In this document: positions 28,256-37,363 of the stretch, in pieces
How positions within the stretch are numbered: position 1 is the stretch's first letter
Layout: every line of letters begins with the position of its first letter
Source: Micromonospora peucetia
Lineage (GTDB): Bacteria; Actinomycetota; Actinomycetes; Mycobacteriales; Micromonosporaceae
Direction of reading: 5' to 3'
Assembly (NCBI RefSeq): GCF_900091625.1
Contig: NZ_FMIC01000002.1
Span: forward strand, 3,968,001 to 4,032,000
DNA length: 64,000 nt
Position numbers and translations under genes: made by a program
Notes under the pieces: model-generated
What the model was told of the DNA's origin: nothing
Seen by the model: the letters and a program-made list of their open reading frames with translations, nothing else
Databases searched by the model: none

Positions 28256-29253
28256 GCACCCGCAACCGCGAGATCCACCTGGCCTCCCGGCCCGAGGGCT
28301 GGCCGACCGCCGACAACTTCCGGCTGGTGGAGACCGAGGTGCCCACCCCGGGCCCGGGTCAGGTCGTGGTCCGCAACCGGTACATGTCGGTCGACCCGTA
28401 CATGCGGGGACGGATGAACGACGTGAAGTCGTACGTGCCGCCGTTCGCCCTCGACGCGCCGCTGGACGGCGGGGCGGTCGGTGAGGTCGTGGCCAGCGAG
28501 GCCGAGGGGGTGCAGCCCGGCGACACCGTGCTGCACGGCCTCGGCTGGCGCGAGTACGCCCTGCTCGACGCGAAGGCCGCCCGGAAGGTCGACCCCGATC
28601 TCGCCCCGCTCGGCGCCTACCTGAGCGTGCTCGGCATGACCGGCCTGACCGCGTACGCCGGGCTGCTCGAGGTCGCCGGGATGAAGCCGGGGGAACGCGT
28701 CTTCGTCTCCGCCGCCGCCGGCTCGGTGGGCAGCCTGGTCGGCCAGATCGCCAAGCTCAAGGGCGCGGCACACGTGGTCGGCAGCGCGGGCTCGGCGGCG
28801 AAGGTCGAGCGGCTGCGGGCGCTCGGCTTCGACGCCGCGTTCGACTACCACGACGGCCCGGTACGCGACTCGCTGAAGGCCGCCGCCCCCGACGGCGTCG
28901 ACGTCTACTTCGACAACGTCGGCGGCGACCACCTGGAGGCGGCGATCTCCGCGATGAACGTGCACGGCCGGGCCGCGATCTGCGGCATGATCGCGCAGTA
29001 CAACGACCCCGAGCCCCCGGCCGCGCCGCGCAACCTGGCGCTGGTCATCGGCAAGCGGCTCACCCTGCGCGGCTTCCTGGTCGGCGACCACGGCCACCTG
29101 CGCGCCGAGTTCCTGCGTGAGATGTCCGGCTGGCTGCGGGACGGGAAGATCTCGTACGACGAGACGGTCGTCGACGGTATCGAGAACGCCCCGGCGGCCC
29201 TCCTCGGCCTGCTACGCGGCGAAAACCTCGGCAAGATGCTCGTCCGGGTGTAA
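28252..29253 (+). CDS. MDR-superfamily NADP-dependent oxidoreductase (CurA/PTGR type)
   Basis: A 333-aa zinc-free medium-chain reductase related to E. coli CurA and prostaglandin/leukotriene reductases, which reduce enone double bonds. RYMSVDPYMRGRM near residue 45 is the hallmark of this subgroup. The NADP Rossmann motif is SAAAGSVGSLVGQIAK (about 160-175), and YFDNVGGDHLEAA follows. The GTGA overlap with ohr makes it the third gene of the peroxide operon; it may remove reactive enone products of lipid peroxidation (inference). Confidence 0.88.
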   Translation: MSTRNREIHLASRPEGWPTADNFRLVETEVPTPGPGQVVVRNRYMSVDPYMRGRMNDVKSYVPPFALDAPLDGGAVGEVVASEAEGVQPGDTVLHGLGWREYALLDAKAARKVDPDLAPLGAYLSVLGMTGLTAYAGLLEVAGMKPGERVFVSAAAGSVGSLVGQIAKLKGAAHVVGSAGSAAKVERLRALGFDAAFDYHDGPVRDSLKAAAPDGVDVYFDNVGGDHLEAAISAMNVHGRAAICGMIAQYNDPEPPAAPRNLALVIGKRLTLRGFLVGDHGHLRAEFLREMSGWLRDGKISYDETVVDGIENAPAALLGLLRGENLGKMLVRV

Positions 29254-29315
29254 GGAAGGGCGGCTCGACGCGGTGGCCGGCCTCACAGGCCGGTCACCGC
29301 CGTCGCCGGGAAAGA

Positions 29316-29321
29316 TAGGCT
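29316..29321 (+). promoter_or_regulatory. -10 box TAGGCT, leaderless start of hisF
   Basis: TAGGCT ends 6 nt before the hisF ATG (29328). hisF therefore seems to have its own promoter and a leaderless mRNA, consistent with its separation from the other his genes by the ohr operon. Confidence 0.6.
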
Positions 29322-29327
29322 CGCGGC

Positions 29328-30095
29328 ATGACGGTGGCGGTGCGGGTCATCCCGTGTCTTGACGTGGACGCCGGTCGGGTGGTCAAGGGGGTCAACTTCC
29401 TCGACCTGCGCGACGCCGGCGACCCGGTGGAACTGGCGGCGGCGTACGACCGGGCCGGCGCGGACGAGCTGACCTTCCTCGACGTCACCGCCTCCTCCAG
29501 CGACCGGGACACCATGCTCGACGTGGTCCGTCGTACGGCGGAGTCGGTCTTCATCCCGCTGACCGTCGGCGGTGGGGTCCGGCAGGTCGCCGACGTCGAC
29601 ACGCTGCTGCGCGCCGGCGCCGACAAGGTCGGGGTGAACACCGCCGCGATCGCCCGCCCCGAGCTGATCGCCGAGATCGCCGACCGGTTCGGCCGGCAGG
29701 TGCTGGTGCTCTCGCTCGACGTGCGGCGCGCGCCCGGAGGCGGCACGCCCAGCGGTTTCGAGGTGACCACCCACGGCGGTCGGCGTGGCACCGGCCTGGA
29801 CGCGGTCGAGTGGGCCCGTCGCGGCGCCGAGCTGGGCGCGGGGGAGATCCTGCTGAACTCGATGGATGCCGACGGCACCAAGGCCGGCTTCGATCTCGAA
29901 CTCATCGGCGCGGTACGCCGGGTGGTCGACGTGCCGGTGGTGGCCAGCGGCGGCGCGGGTGAGGTGGCGCACTTCGCACCGGCGGTCGGTGCCGGCGCGG
30001 ACGCGGTGCTCGCCGCCAGCGTCTTCCACTTCGGCGAGCTGACCGTCGCCGAGGTCAAGGACGCGCTGCGCGGGGCGGGCCACACCGTCCGCTGA
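29328..30095 (+). CDS. hisF: Imidazole glycerol phosphate synthase cyclase subunit HisF
   Basis: TIM-barrel cyclase that joins PRFAR with ammonia from HisH to make IGP and AICAR. It is 255 aa. Catalytic Asp residues are in [20 protein letters not shown] (about D12) and in [15 protein letters not shown]. Phosphate-binding loops VGGGVR and [11 protein letters not shown] are present. It sits alone behind its own promoter, 74 nt after the oxidoreductase gene. Confidence 0.97.
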   Translation: MTVAVRVIPCLDVDAGRVVKGVNFLDLRDAGDPVELAAAYDRAGADELTFLDVTASSSDRDTMLDVVRRTAESVFIPLTVGGGVRQVADVDTLLRAGADKVGVNTAAIARPELIAEIADRFGRQVLVLSLDVRRAPGGGTPSGFEVTTHGGRRGTGLDAVEWARRGAELGAGEILLNSMDADGTKAGFDLELIGAVRRVVDVPVVASGGAGEVAHFAPAVGAGADAVLAASVFHFGELTVAEVKDALRGAGHTVR

Positions 30096-30121
30096 CCTCC
30101 CGCGTCATCCCCTGCGGTCAC

Positions 30122-30583
30122 TCAGTCGGGGCGGGACCGGTTCTCGGGGGAGCGCCGGGGCGCCGGGATCGACCGCACCACGTACTCCTGGACGGCGGCG
30201 GCATGGTCGGCCTCTTCCAGGTGCCACTCCGCGCAGACCGGTGAGTGCCGCCGGGTCAGCGCTCCCTGCACGGTGTCCACCGTGGTGGCCAGCCCGGCGT
30301 TCGGCCGGGTGCGCCAGAGGTGCTCACCGTCGGCGGTGATCCGGAACCAGCCGTCGGTGACGCTGACCAGCCCGGCCCCGACGAGGCGACGGACCGCCGC
30401 CTCCACCTCGTGCCGTTCGGGGATCGCCTGGTTGAGGTGGTCGGCGGTGGAGAGCACGTCCGCGAGGCGTACGCCCTCGGGGCGGCGGCTGGACGCCGCG
30501 CGGCGGTGCCGTCCGGCACCGTTGGCGATCACCACCGAGACGAAGATCCAGGCATCTGTCCAGCGCCACCCGTTCTCCCCCAT
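30122..30583 (-). CDS. Hypothetical protein with winged-helix-like domain
   Basis: I do not recognise a family. From the ATG at 30583 it is 153 aa: WTDAWIFVSVVIANGAG at the start, then a small helical domain (VRLADVLSTADHLNQAIPERHEVEAAVRRL, VSVTDGWFRITADG) that reads like a winged helix. The frame is open further upstream, but codon content there is poor. CAGAAT lies 6 nt before the ATG, a weak leaderless -10. It is convergent with hisF, 26 nt apart. Confidence 0.6.
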   Translation of the reverse strand: MGENGWRWTDAWIFVSVVIANGAGRHRRAASSRRPEGVRLADVLSTADHLNQAIPERHEVEAAVRRLVGAGLVSVTDGWFRITADGEHLWRTRPNAGLATTVDTVQGALTRRHSPVCAEWHLEEADHAAAVQEYVVRSIPAPRRSPENRSRPD

Positions 30584-30772
30584 GCGAGGATTCTGCCGGG
30601 CGTGGCGTCCGAAGGGAACACCGGTACCCGGCCCGTATCCCCGAACAGGGGTCACGGCGAATGGCCACCCCGGTCCCCGGCAGGGGCGCGGCGAACGGGA
30701 CTCCCTCCGCACAGGAGTTGGCGCGAGTGGGGTTCCGGCCGCGTGGTCGACCGGGCGGTGCTGCGGGCGGGG

Positions 30773-31426
30773 TCAGGTCGCGGGGAACGGCTTCGCCGGC
30801 CCGGGGGCGGTGTTCTGTGCCCCAGGGACGGTGAACAGCCCCAGGAAGACCTGGGTCAGCGGGCCGATGGCCAGCGCGTAGGCGATCGTGCCGAGGCCCA
30901 CCGTCCCGCCGAGCAGCCAGCCCAGCGCCAGCACGGCGACTTCGATGACGGTGCGGACGAGCCGGAGCGAGCGGCCGGGCCGGCGGGCGACGTAGCCGGT
31001 CATCAGGCCGTCGCGGGGGCCGGGCCCGAGGCGGGCGCCGAGGTAGAGCCCGGTCGCCGCCCCGTTGGCCACGATGCCGGCGACCAGCATCCCGACCCGT
31101 AGGCCCAGTGGCCCAGCCGCCGGCAACAGCGCGAGCGTCGCGTCCACCACCAGCCCGATCACCAGGACGTTGCTGACCGTGCCGAGGCCGGGGCGCTGCC
31201 GCAGGGGAATCCAGAGCAGCAGCACCAGCACGCCCACCGCGATGGTGACGGTGCCGAAGGAGAAGCCGGTCAGCTCGGACAGGCCCTGGTGGAACACGTT
31301 CCACGGGTCCAGGCCCAACTTTGAGTCGATCATCAGGGCCATGCTCACGCCGTAGAGGAAGAGGCCCGCGTAGAGCTGGGTGAGCCGCCGCGCGGGACGA
31401 TGCCGGAGATTGCCAATCGGTGCCAC
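30773..31426 (-). CDS. yczE: YczE/YitT-type integral membrane protein
   Basis: A 217-aa protein with about six membrane helices. YAGLFLYGVSMALMIDSKLGLDPWNVFHQGLSELTGFSFG-type sequence at the N-terminus is typical of the YczE/YyaS/YitT group. I chose the GTG at 31426 because TAGCGT (31439-31434) ends 7 nt upstream; the frame continues to an ATG at 31486, but that extension crosses the regulator's operators and ribosome site. It is divergent from a MocR regulator, the arrangement of yczE-yczR in Bacillus. Substrate unknown. Confidence 0.82.
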   Translation of the reverse strand: MAPIGNLRHRPARRLTQLYAGLFLYGVSMALMIDSKLGLDPWNVFHQGLSELTGFSFGTVTIAVGVLVLLLWIPLRQRPGLGTVSNVLVIGLVVDATLALLPAAGPLGLRVGMLVAGIVANGAATGLYLGARLGPGPRDGLMTGYVARRPGRSLRLVRTVIEVAVLALGWLLGGTVGLGTIAYALAIGPLTQVFLGLFTVPGAQNTAPGPAKPFPAT

Positions 31427-31513
31427 CCATGCCACGCTAAAGGCCAATTGGCCTGGCGTAAGAGCCAATTTGGGAGGAGTGGCCATGACGAGTCAGGTTC
31501 GGGGTGTCCAATT
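31412..31513. promoter_or_regulatory. Phased GCCAATT direct repeats between yczE and yczR
   Basis: GCCAATT occurs at 31443 (inside the perfect palindrome GGCCAATTGGCC, 31442-31453) and 31464; TCCAATT occurs at 31507 inside yczR, and GCCAATC at 31412. The first two are 21 bp apart and the third 43 bp on, that is two and four helical turns. MocR/PdxR-type regulators bind such direct repeats, so these are probable YczR sites. The yczE -10 (31434-31439) abuts them. Confidence 0.75.
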
Positions 31514-32942
31514 GGCCCGGCTCCTCGGTCAGTGGCACGCGCTTCCCGGCCGCCGTCGTAGCCCCGACTACGCCGCGCTGGCCGGCGCCGTCCGTGGCCT
31601 GCTCGCCGACGGCCGGCTGCCGCTGGGCGTACGGCTGCCCGCCGAGCGGGAACTGGCCGAGGCCCTGAAGATCAGCCGGACCACGGTCACCGCCGCGTAC
31701 CGGGAGCTGCGGGAGAGTGGGCACCTGGCCAGCCGGCGGGGTGCCGGCAGCTGGACGATGCTCCCGGGCACCCACCGGGTGGCGAGCACCGGGCTCTGGA
31801 CCCCGCTGGACGACCGGGACATGATCGACCTCGGGGTGGCCGCGCTGGCCGCGCCTCCCGAGCTGCTGCCGGCCGCCCGCGCGGCGGCCGAGGACCTGCC
31901 CCGCTACCTGGGCGGCGCCGGCTACCACCCGACCGGGATCATCGAGCTGCGCGAGGCGGTGGCCTGTGCCTACACCGACCGGGGCCTGCCCACCTCGCCC
32001 GACCAGATCATGGTCACCAACGGCACCCAGCACGCCCTCGACCTGGTGCTCCGGCTGGCCCTCGCCCCCGGCGGCAACGTGCTGGTCGAGGCGCCCAGCT
32101 ACCCGAACGCGCTGGCCGCGCTGGCCGCCCGCCGGGCCCGGATCACCACTCACGGACTGGCCGTCGAGGAGCCCGGATGGGACGCCGACCTGCTGCTCGG
32201 CGGCCTCCGGCAGGCCCGGCCCAAGCTGGCATACCTGATCCCGGACTTCCAGAACCCGACCGGCCACCTGATGCCGGCGTCGCTGCGGGAACGGGTGGTG
32301 GCCACCGCGCACGCCGTCGGCACCGACCTGATCATCGACGAGTCGTTCGTGGACCTGCCGCTGGACGGGACGGTGCTGCCCCCGCCGACGGCCAGCTTCG
32401 ACCGGCACTCCCGGGTGGTCACCATCGGGGGGATGAGCAAGCCGTTCTGGGGCGGCCTGCGGATCGGCTGGGTCCGCGCCTCCGCCCCGCAGGTGCAGCG
32501 GCTGGCCGCCACCCGGGTCGGCGTCGACATGGCCAGCCCGGTCCTGGACCAGTTGGTCGCGGTCCACCTGCTCGCCGACGCCCCGGCCATCGTCACCGCG
32601 CGCCGGGCCCAGCTCACCGTCCAGCGCGACGCGCTGCTGGCGGCGCTCGCGCAGCGCCTGCCCGAGTGGCGGGTCACCGTCCCGCACGGCGGGGTGACCC
32701 TCTGGGCCGAACTCGACGGGCCGATCTCCAGCGCGCTCGCCCGGGCCGCCGAGGAGGTCGGCGTACGGCTGGCGCCCGGTCCCCGGTTCGGCCTGGACGG
32801 CACGTTGGAGCGCTTCCTGCGGCTGCCGTTCACATTGCCGGCCGCCGACCTGGCCGAGGCGGTCGGCCGGATCGCCGCGGTCCGGTACGACCTGGACCGG
32901 GGCGGCCGATCGCAGTGGCGGGAACCGACCGTCATCGCCTGA
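31485..32942 (+). CDS. yczR: MocR-family regulator (GntR helix-turn-helix + aminotransferase domain)
   Basis: A 485-aa MocR-type transcription factor. The GntR winged helix (about residues 25-90, LPLGVRLPAERELAEALKIS) is followed by a fold-type I PLP domain with TNGTQHALDLVLRLAL, LIPDFQNPTGHLMP, IIDESFVDL and the PLP lysine in TIGGMSKPFWGGLRIGW. GGAGGAG (31473-31479) precedes the ATG. Such proteins use PLP as effector without catalysis. It is divergent from yczE, and CCAATT boxes flank and overlap its start, so it probably controls both genes. Confidence 0.9.
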   Translation: MTSQVRGVQLARLLGQWHALPGRRRSPDYAALAGAVRGLLADGRLPLGVRLPAERELAEALKISRTTVTAAYRELRESGHLASRRGAGSWTMLPGTHRVASTGLWTPLDDRDMIDLGVAALAAPPELLPAARAAAEDLPRYLGGAGYHPTGIIELREAVACAYTDRGLPTSPDQIMVTNGTQHALDLVLRLALAPGGNVLVEAPSYPNALAALAARRARITTHGLAVEEPGWDADLLLGGLRQARPKLAYLIPDFQNPTGHLMPASLRERVVATAHAVGTDLIIDESFVDLPLDGTVLPPPTASFDRHSRVVTIGGMSKPFWGGLRIGWVRASAPQVQRLAATRVGVDMASPVLDQLVAVHLLADAPAIVTARRAQLTVQRDALLAALAQRLPEWRVTVPHGGVTLWAELDGPISSALARAAEEVGVRLAPGPRFGLDGTLERFLRLPFTLPAADLAEAVGRIAAVRYDLDRGGRSQWREPTVIA

Positions 32943-33013
32943 CCGGGCCGCGGCGAGGACCGAGGTGGCCCGATCGGGCGTGCGTGGGCCCCTTCGGCTG
33001 GGAAACTGCGCTG

Positions 33014-34327
33014 GTGGCGAATGTGGGCGGTGTCCGGTGGCCGCGCGGGATCAGGCCGAGCGCGCCGGGTTCCCGGACCACCCGGCTCGAACTCTTCTAC
33101 GACCTCGTCTTCGTCTTCGCCTTCCTCAGGGTCACCACGGTGGCCTCCGGCAGCCCAAACCTACGCGGACTGGTCCAGTGTCTGGTGGCGCTCGCCCTGT
33201 TGTGGTGGTGCTGGACGGGCTTCGCCGCGCTGGGCAACGTGGTCCGCACCGACCAGGGGATCGTGCCGCTGCTCGGCTTCGCGACCTCGGCGGCCGTCTT
33301 CGTGCTCGCGCTGAGCCTGCCCAAGGCGTTCGTCGACCAGCCCGGCGGGCTGCCCGGCCCGCTGGTCTTCGCCGTCTGCTACTTCCTGGTCCGCGCGACC
33401 CAGGTGGCGTTCTTCCTCTGGGCGGTACGCACCGACCCGGGGGTGCGTCGACAGATGTTCACGCTGGCCCTGCCGTTCCTGGTCGCGACGGGGCTCATCT
33501 TCACCTCCGCGTTGGTGCCGCAGTGGATCTTCGACGGCAGGGCGGAGACCGCGGTCCGGCTGGCGTTGTGGCTCGCCGCGCTCGGTGTCGAGTACGGCGC
33601 CGGCCTGGCCCAGCACCGCGCCGGGTGGACGGTGCTCTCGGCGGGGCACTGGGCGGAACGCCACGCGTTGATCATCATCGTGGCGCTCGGCGAATCGATC
33701 ATCGCGCTCGGGCTGGGGCCCAGCGCCACCGCCGGCCTGCCGCTGACCTGGCCGGTCATCTTCGCGGCGGTGCTGGGCGTCGCGGTGGTCGCGGCGATGT
33801 GGTGGGCGTACTTCGACACCCTCGCCCTCGCCATGGAGCAGGTGCTGCACCGCACCAGGGACCCGAGCGCCCGTGGCGGGCTGGCCCGGGACGTCTACAC
33901 CTACCTGCACCTGCCGCTGATCGCGGGCGTGATCCTCTTCGCTCTGGGCCTCAAGGGCCAGATCTACGAGGCCGGAAACCCGGCGACCCCGCTGTGGGGG
34001 GTGCCGCTGCCCGGATTCCACCTGCTGGCCCTCTACGGCGGGGTCGCGCTCTACCTGCTCACGTTGATCACGCTCGGGAGCCGGACGCTGGGCGCGGCCC
34101 GCTGGCCGTCGATCGTCGGGGTGGTGCTGCTCGTCGCGCTGGTCCCGGTGGCCGGACAGCTGCCGGAGTTGGCCGCCCTGGCCGTGCTGGCGGTGGCCGC
34201 CGTGCTGGTGGTCGCGGCACAGACCGTCGTCGACGCCCCCCGGCGGCGGCAGGTCCGGCAGGTGGCGCTGGAGGAGCAACTCGCCTCCGAGGCCGAGCAG
34301 ACCAGGTGGCGGGGCCACCACCTCTGA
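33014..34327 (+). CDS. Low-temperature-requirement A (LtrA) family membrane protein
   Basis: A 437-aa protein with about 11 membrane helices. RTTRLELFYDLVFVFAFLRVT near the N-terminus and HWAERHALIIIVALGESIIALG in the middle are LtrA signatures; the molecular function is not established. I start at the GTG at 33014 because GAAACT lies 6 nt upstream (weak leaderless -10) and earlier codons overlap the yczR terminal region. A hairpin and direct repeats separate it from the convergent acyl-CoA synthetase gene. Confidence 0.88.
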   Translation: MANVGGVRWPRGIRPSAPGSRTTRLELFYDLVFVFAFLRVTTVASGSPNLRGLVQCLVALALLWWCWTGFAALGNVVRTDQGIVPLLGFATSAAVFVLALSLPKAFVDQPGGLPGPLVFAVCYFLVRATQVAFFLWAVRTDPGVRRQMFTLALPFLVATGLIFTSALVPQWIFDGRAETAVRLALWLAALGVEYGAGLAQHRAGWTVLSAGHWAERHALIIIVALGESIIALGLGPSATAGLPLTWPVIFAAVLGVAVVAAMWWAYFDTLALAMEQVLHRTRDPSARGGLARDVYTYLHLPLIAGVILFALGLKGQIYEAGNPATPLWGVPLPGFHLLALYGGVALYLLTLITLGSRTLGAARWPSIVGVVLLVALVPVAGQLPELAALAVLAVAAVLVVAAQTVVDAPRRRQVRQVALEEQLASEAEQTRWRGHHL

Positions 34328-34352
34328 AGTCAGCATCTACCGGGACCGAGGC

Positions 34353-34394
34353 CAGCACCGAGGCCGGCAGCCGCCAGCACCGAGGCCGGCAGCC
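34353..34394. repeat. 20-bp direct repeat between convergent genes
   Basis: The same 20 bp (cagcaccgaggccggcagcc) occurs at 34353-34372 and 34375-34394, with part of a third copy just upstream. It lies in the 105-bp non-coding gap after ltrA. Confidence 0.8.
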
Positions 34395-34413
34395 CCGCAC
34401 CGGGGTGCGGGGC
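34392..34413. terminator. Bidirectional terminator hairpin between ltrA and fadD
   Basis: GCCCCGCAC (34392-34400) pairs perfectly with GTGCGGGGC (34405-34413) around a 4-nt loop, midway between two convergent genes. Confidence 0.6.
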
Positions 34414-34432
34414 CGCCGCCGACGCGCTGGGC

Positions 34433-36295
34433 TCAGAGCTCGGCGAGCGTGCCCGCGTACATCTTCTCGATCTCGCTGGCGAAGTTGCTCTCCACGCCGC
34501 GGCGCTTGATCTTGAGTGACGGGGTGATCTCGCCATCCTCGATGGTCAGGTCCCGTGGCAGGATGGCGACCTTCTTGATCGTCTCCCAGCGGTTGAGCTT
34601 GGCGTTGAGCTCGGCCACGTACTCCTCGACCATGGCCTTCGCCTCCGGCGAGGAGACGATCTCGGTGTAGTCGCGGCCCTCCAGCGGGGTGCCCGCGGCC
34701 CAGCCCTTGATCGCGTCCGGATCCAGCGTGACCAGCATCGTGCAGTAGTTGCGGGCCTGGCCGACCACCACCGCCTGCGAGGTGTACGGGCAGGTGGCCT
34801 TGAACATCCCCTCGATGTGTGAGGGCGCGATGTACTTGCCGCCCGAGGTCTTGACCAGGTCCTTCTTCCGGTCGGTGATCTTCAGGTAGCCGTCGGCGTC
34901 GAGGGTGCCGATGTCGCCGGTGCGGAAGAACCCGTCCTCGGTGAACGCGGCGGCGGTCTCCTCGGGCAGGTTGTGGTAGCCGCGCATCACCGGCCGGCCG
35001 CGGACCAGGATCTCGCCGTCGGTGTCGATCCGGCACTCCAGGTCGCCCAGCGCCCTGCCGACGGAGCCGATCCGCAGCCCGTTCGGCGGGTTGACGAAGT
35101 TGCCGGCGCTGGTCTCGGTGAGGCCGTAGCCCTCGGAGATCGGTAGGTTCGCCGCGGCGAAGAAGGTGGCGATCTCCGGGCTGAGCGGGGCGGCGCCCGA
35201 GACGAGCACCCGGATCCGGCCGCCGAGGCGGGCCTGGAGCTTGCTGAACACGAGCTTCTCGGCCACCGAGTACTTCAGCTTCAGCACCCCCGGGACCGGC
35301 CTGCCGGCCTGCTCCAGGGTGACCTTCTCCTTGCCGACCCGGACGCCCCAGGCGAAGATCTTCGCCTTCACGCCGCCGCCGCTCTGCGCGGTGGTCACCG
35401 CCTTGTTGTAGACCTTCTCGAACACCCGGGGTGCGCCGCACATCAGCGTCGGCCGGACCACCGAGAGCAGCTCGACCAGCTTGTCGACCCGGCCGTCGAC
35501 GTACGTCGGCAGGCCCACGTGGATCGCACCGCAGAGCAGGGTCTTGCCGAACGAGTGGGACAGCGGGAGCCAGAGATATTGCAGGTCGTTCTCGTGGAGC
35601 AGCCCCACCTCGGCCTGCGCCACGCCCTCCCAGCACCAGCCGCCGTGCAGCAGCTCGACGCCCTTCGGGCGCCCGGTCGTGCCGGAGGTGTAGATCAGCG
35701 TGGCGAGGTGGTCGGGGCCGATCCCGGCGACCAGCATCTCGATCAGGTCGGGCTCGGCAGCCAGCGCGCGGGCGCCCTGCTCCTCCAGTTCGGCGAGGGT
35801 GAGCTGGGGGACGGCGGCGGACGCGTCGGCGGCGCCGTCGAAGAGCACGACGTGGGTCAGTGCCGGCAGGTCCGCGCCGGCGATCTTGGCGGCCTGGGCC
35901 GGGTTCTCGGCGAACAGCACCCGGGAACCGGAGTCGGCGATGATGTAGGTCGCGTCGTCGGGCTCCGTGGTGGGGTAGACGGTGGTGGTCGCGCCACCGG
36001 CGCACATGATGCCGAGGTCGGCGATCACCCAGTCGAGCCGGGTGTTCGCCAGGATCGCGACCGGATCCTCCAGGCCGACGCCAAGCCCGTGCAGCCCGGC
36101 GGCGACCGCCTTGGCGCGGTGGGCCACCTGTTCCCAGCTCAGCCAGACCGGTCCGGAGCCATCGGGGCCCGGGTGGGCGAAGGCGTCGCGGTCGGGGGAC
36201 GCCGCCACGCGCTTGAGGAACATGTCGGGGATGGAGCGGTACGGTACATCGAGAGCCATCGCTGTAGCCGCCTTCGGGGGTGGAGACGTGACCAT
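34433..36295 (-). CDS. Long-chain fatty acid--CoA ligase (AMP-binding, FadD15-like)
   Basis: ANL-superfamily enzyme that activates fatty acids as acyl-adenylates and acyl-CoA. It is 620 aa from the ATG at 36295; an ATG at 36259 (MALDVPYRSIPD) is equally possible, and neither has a strong ribosome site. Motifs are LIYTSGTTGRPKGVELLHGG (P-loop A3), GYGLTETSAGNF (A5), FFRTGDIGTLDADGYLKITD (A7) and RKKDLVKTSGGKYIAPSHIE (A8/A10 region). The length and the KYSVAEKLVFSK insert fit the bacterial long-chain group. A terpene synthase gene lies 102 nt upstream on the same strand. Confidence 0.9.
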   Translation of the reverse strand: MVTSPPPKAATAMALDVPYRSIPDMFLKRVAASPDRDAFAHPGPDGSGPVWLSWEQVAHRAKAVAAGLHGLGVGLEDPVAILANTRLDWVIADLGIMCAGGATTTVYPTTEPDDATYIIADSGSRVLFAENPAQAAKIAGADLPALTHVVLFDGAADASAAVPQLTLAELEEQGARALAAEPDLIEMLVAGIGPDHLATLIYTSGTTGRPKGVELLHGGWCWEGVAQAEVGLLHENDLQYLWLPLSHSFGKTLLCGAIHVGLPTYVDGRVDKLVELLSVVRPTLMCGAPRVFEKVYNKAVTTAQSGGGVKAKIFAWGVRVGKEKVTLEQAGRPVPGVLKLKYSVAEKLVFSKLQARLGGRIRVLVSGAAPLSPEIATFFAAANLPISEGYGLTETSAGNFVNPPNGLRIGSVGRALGDLECRIDTDGEILVRGRPVMRGYHNLPEETAAAFTEDGFFRTGDIGTLDADGYLKITDRKKDLVKTSGGKYIAPSHIEGMFKATCPYTSQAVVVGQARNYCTMLVTLDPDAIKGWAAGTPLEGRDYTEIVSSPEAKAMVEEYVAELNAKLNRWETIKKVAILPRDLTIEDGEITPSLKIKRRGVESNFASEIEKMYAGTLAEL

Positions 36296-36397
36296 GGTCA
36301 CGTCGGTGTTCGTTACCGAAGGGTATTGCCTGTGCCTGGGCATCGGCTAGCCCTGTCGATCACGGCTGGGCCACGTCTCGGAAGATGGACGCCCGGC

Positions 36398-37351
36398 TCA
36401 GGCGTACCGGGCCGCCCGAAGCGACCAGTCGTAGGTGGCGCGGATCCAGTTGCGCCGTGCGGTCAGAGCCGGCCGCAGGCCGTCGTCGCCGGTAGCGAGC
36501 AGCACCGCCTCCGCCGCCAGGTACGCCGACATCGCCTCGTTGAACCGGTCGGCGGCGGCCCGCAGGGCCGATGACTGGTCGCCGTCGGCGAGGCCCGCGG
36601 CGATCACCACGACCAGGTTGTGCCCGTCCGGCTGGGCGAGGTTCTCCTTGCCGTACGAGAAGACGTCGTTGCACCAGCAGACCAGGTCGGCGGCGAGCAG
36701 GTCCAGGGTGACCAGCGCCGGCTCGGTGCGGTGGGACGCGCCTGTCAGCGCCCCGGCGGCCAGTTCGGTGAGGGTGAAACTGGGGTGGACCCCGCCGGTG
36801 TGCCGGCGCATCTGGACGTACTCGGCCAGTCCCGGCACCCGCCCGTGCTCCCGGTTGGCCGCCTCCCAGAGCAGCGCCAGCAGGTACTCCCGCACCTCGC
36901 CGACGAAGCGCAGCAGGAACACGGGACCACCGTTGGCACGGACCCGCCGGCACAGGTCACCCAGCGCCTCGCCGAGCGGCCCGGCCGCGGTGGCCGGCCC
37001 GCCGGTCGGGGTCCCCTGCCCGTCCAGCACGTCCAGCAGGGCCGCGACGGTCGGCGCCAGCCGGATCGGGGCGTCCCCGAGGCCGTCCTCGTCGCAGGCG
37101 TCGTCCATCACGAACAGCCAGGAGATCAGGTCGGCGAGCAGCCGCAGCGGATCGACCGGCCCGTCCGGGCAGGCCCGTCCGGCCAGCCCGGCGGCGTCGG
37201 CCCGGCGCAGCCGGTGCAGCCGATGCCCGCTGATGATCAGCCCGTGGCCGAGCGCCCACTCGATGCTCTCCCGCGCCACCCGGTCGGTGGCGTCGTGCTG
37301 ACGCGCGGGAAAGGGGGGTTCCCGTAGTGCCGAGACCGCAAAGGTCCGCAT
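36398..37351 (-). CDS. Class I terpene synthase
   Basis: A 317-aa bacterial terpene cyclase with all catalytic motifs: the aspartate-rich DDACDE (83-88), the NSE triad N228-D-x-x-S232-x3-E236 (NDVFSYGKE), the pyrophosphate-sensor region RRHTGG (182-187), and the C-terminal RY pair (315-316). It ionises a prenyl diphosphate and should be active. The product cannot be predicted. AGGGGG lies just before the ATG. No prenyltransferase, P450 or methyltransferase gene is next to it; the neighbours are an acyl-CoA synthetase and a TIGR03085 protein. Confidence 0.92.
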   Translation of the reverse strand: MRTFAVSALREPPFPARQHDATDRVARESIEWALGHGLIISGHRLHRLRRADAAGLAGRACPDGPVDPLRLLADLISWLFVMDDACDEDGLGDAPIRLAPTVAALLDVLDGQGTPTGGPATAAGPLGEALGDLCRRVRANGGPVFLLRFVGEVREYLLALLWEAANREHGRVPGLAEYVQMRRHTGGVHPSFTLTELAAGALTGASHRTEPALVTLDLLAADLVCWCNDVFSYGKENLAQPDGHNLVVVIAAGLADGDQSSALRAAADRFNEAMSAYLAAEAVLLATGDDGLRPALTARRNWIRATYDWSLRAARYA

Positions 37352-37363
37352 GGTGCCCCCTGT

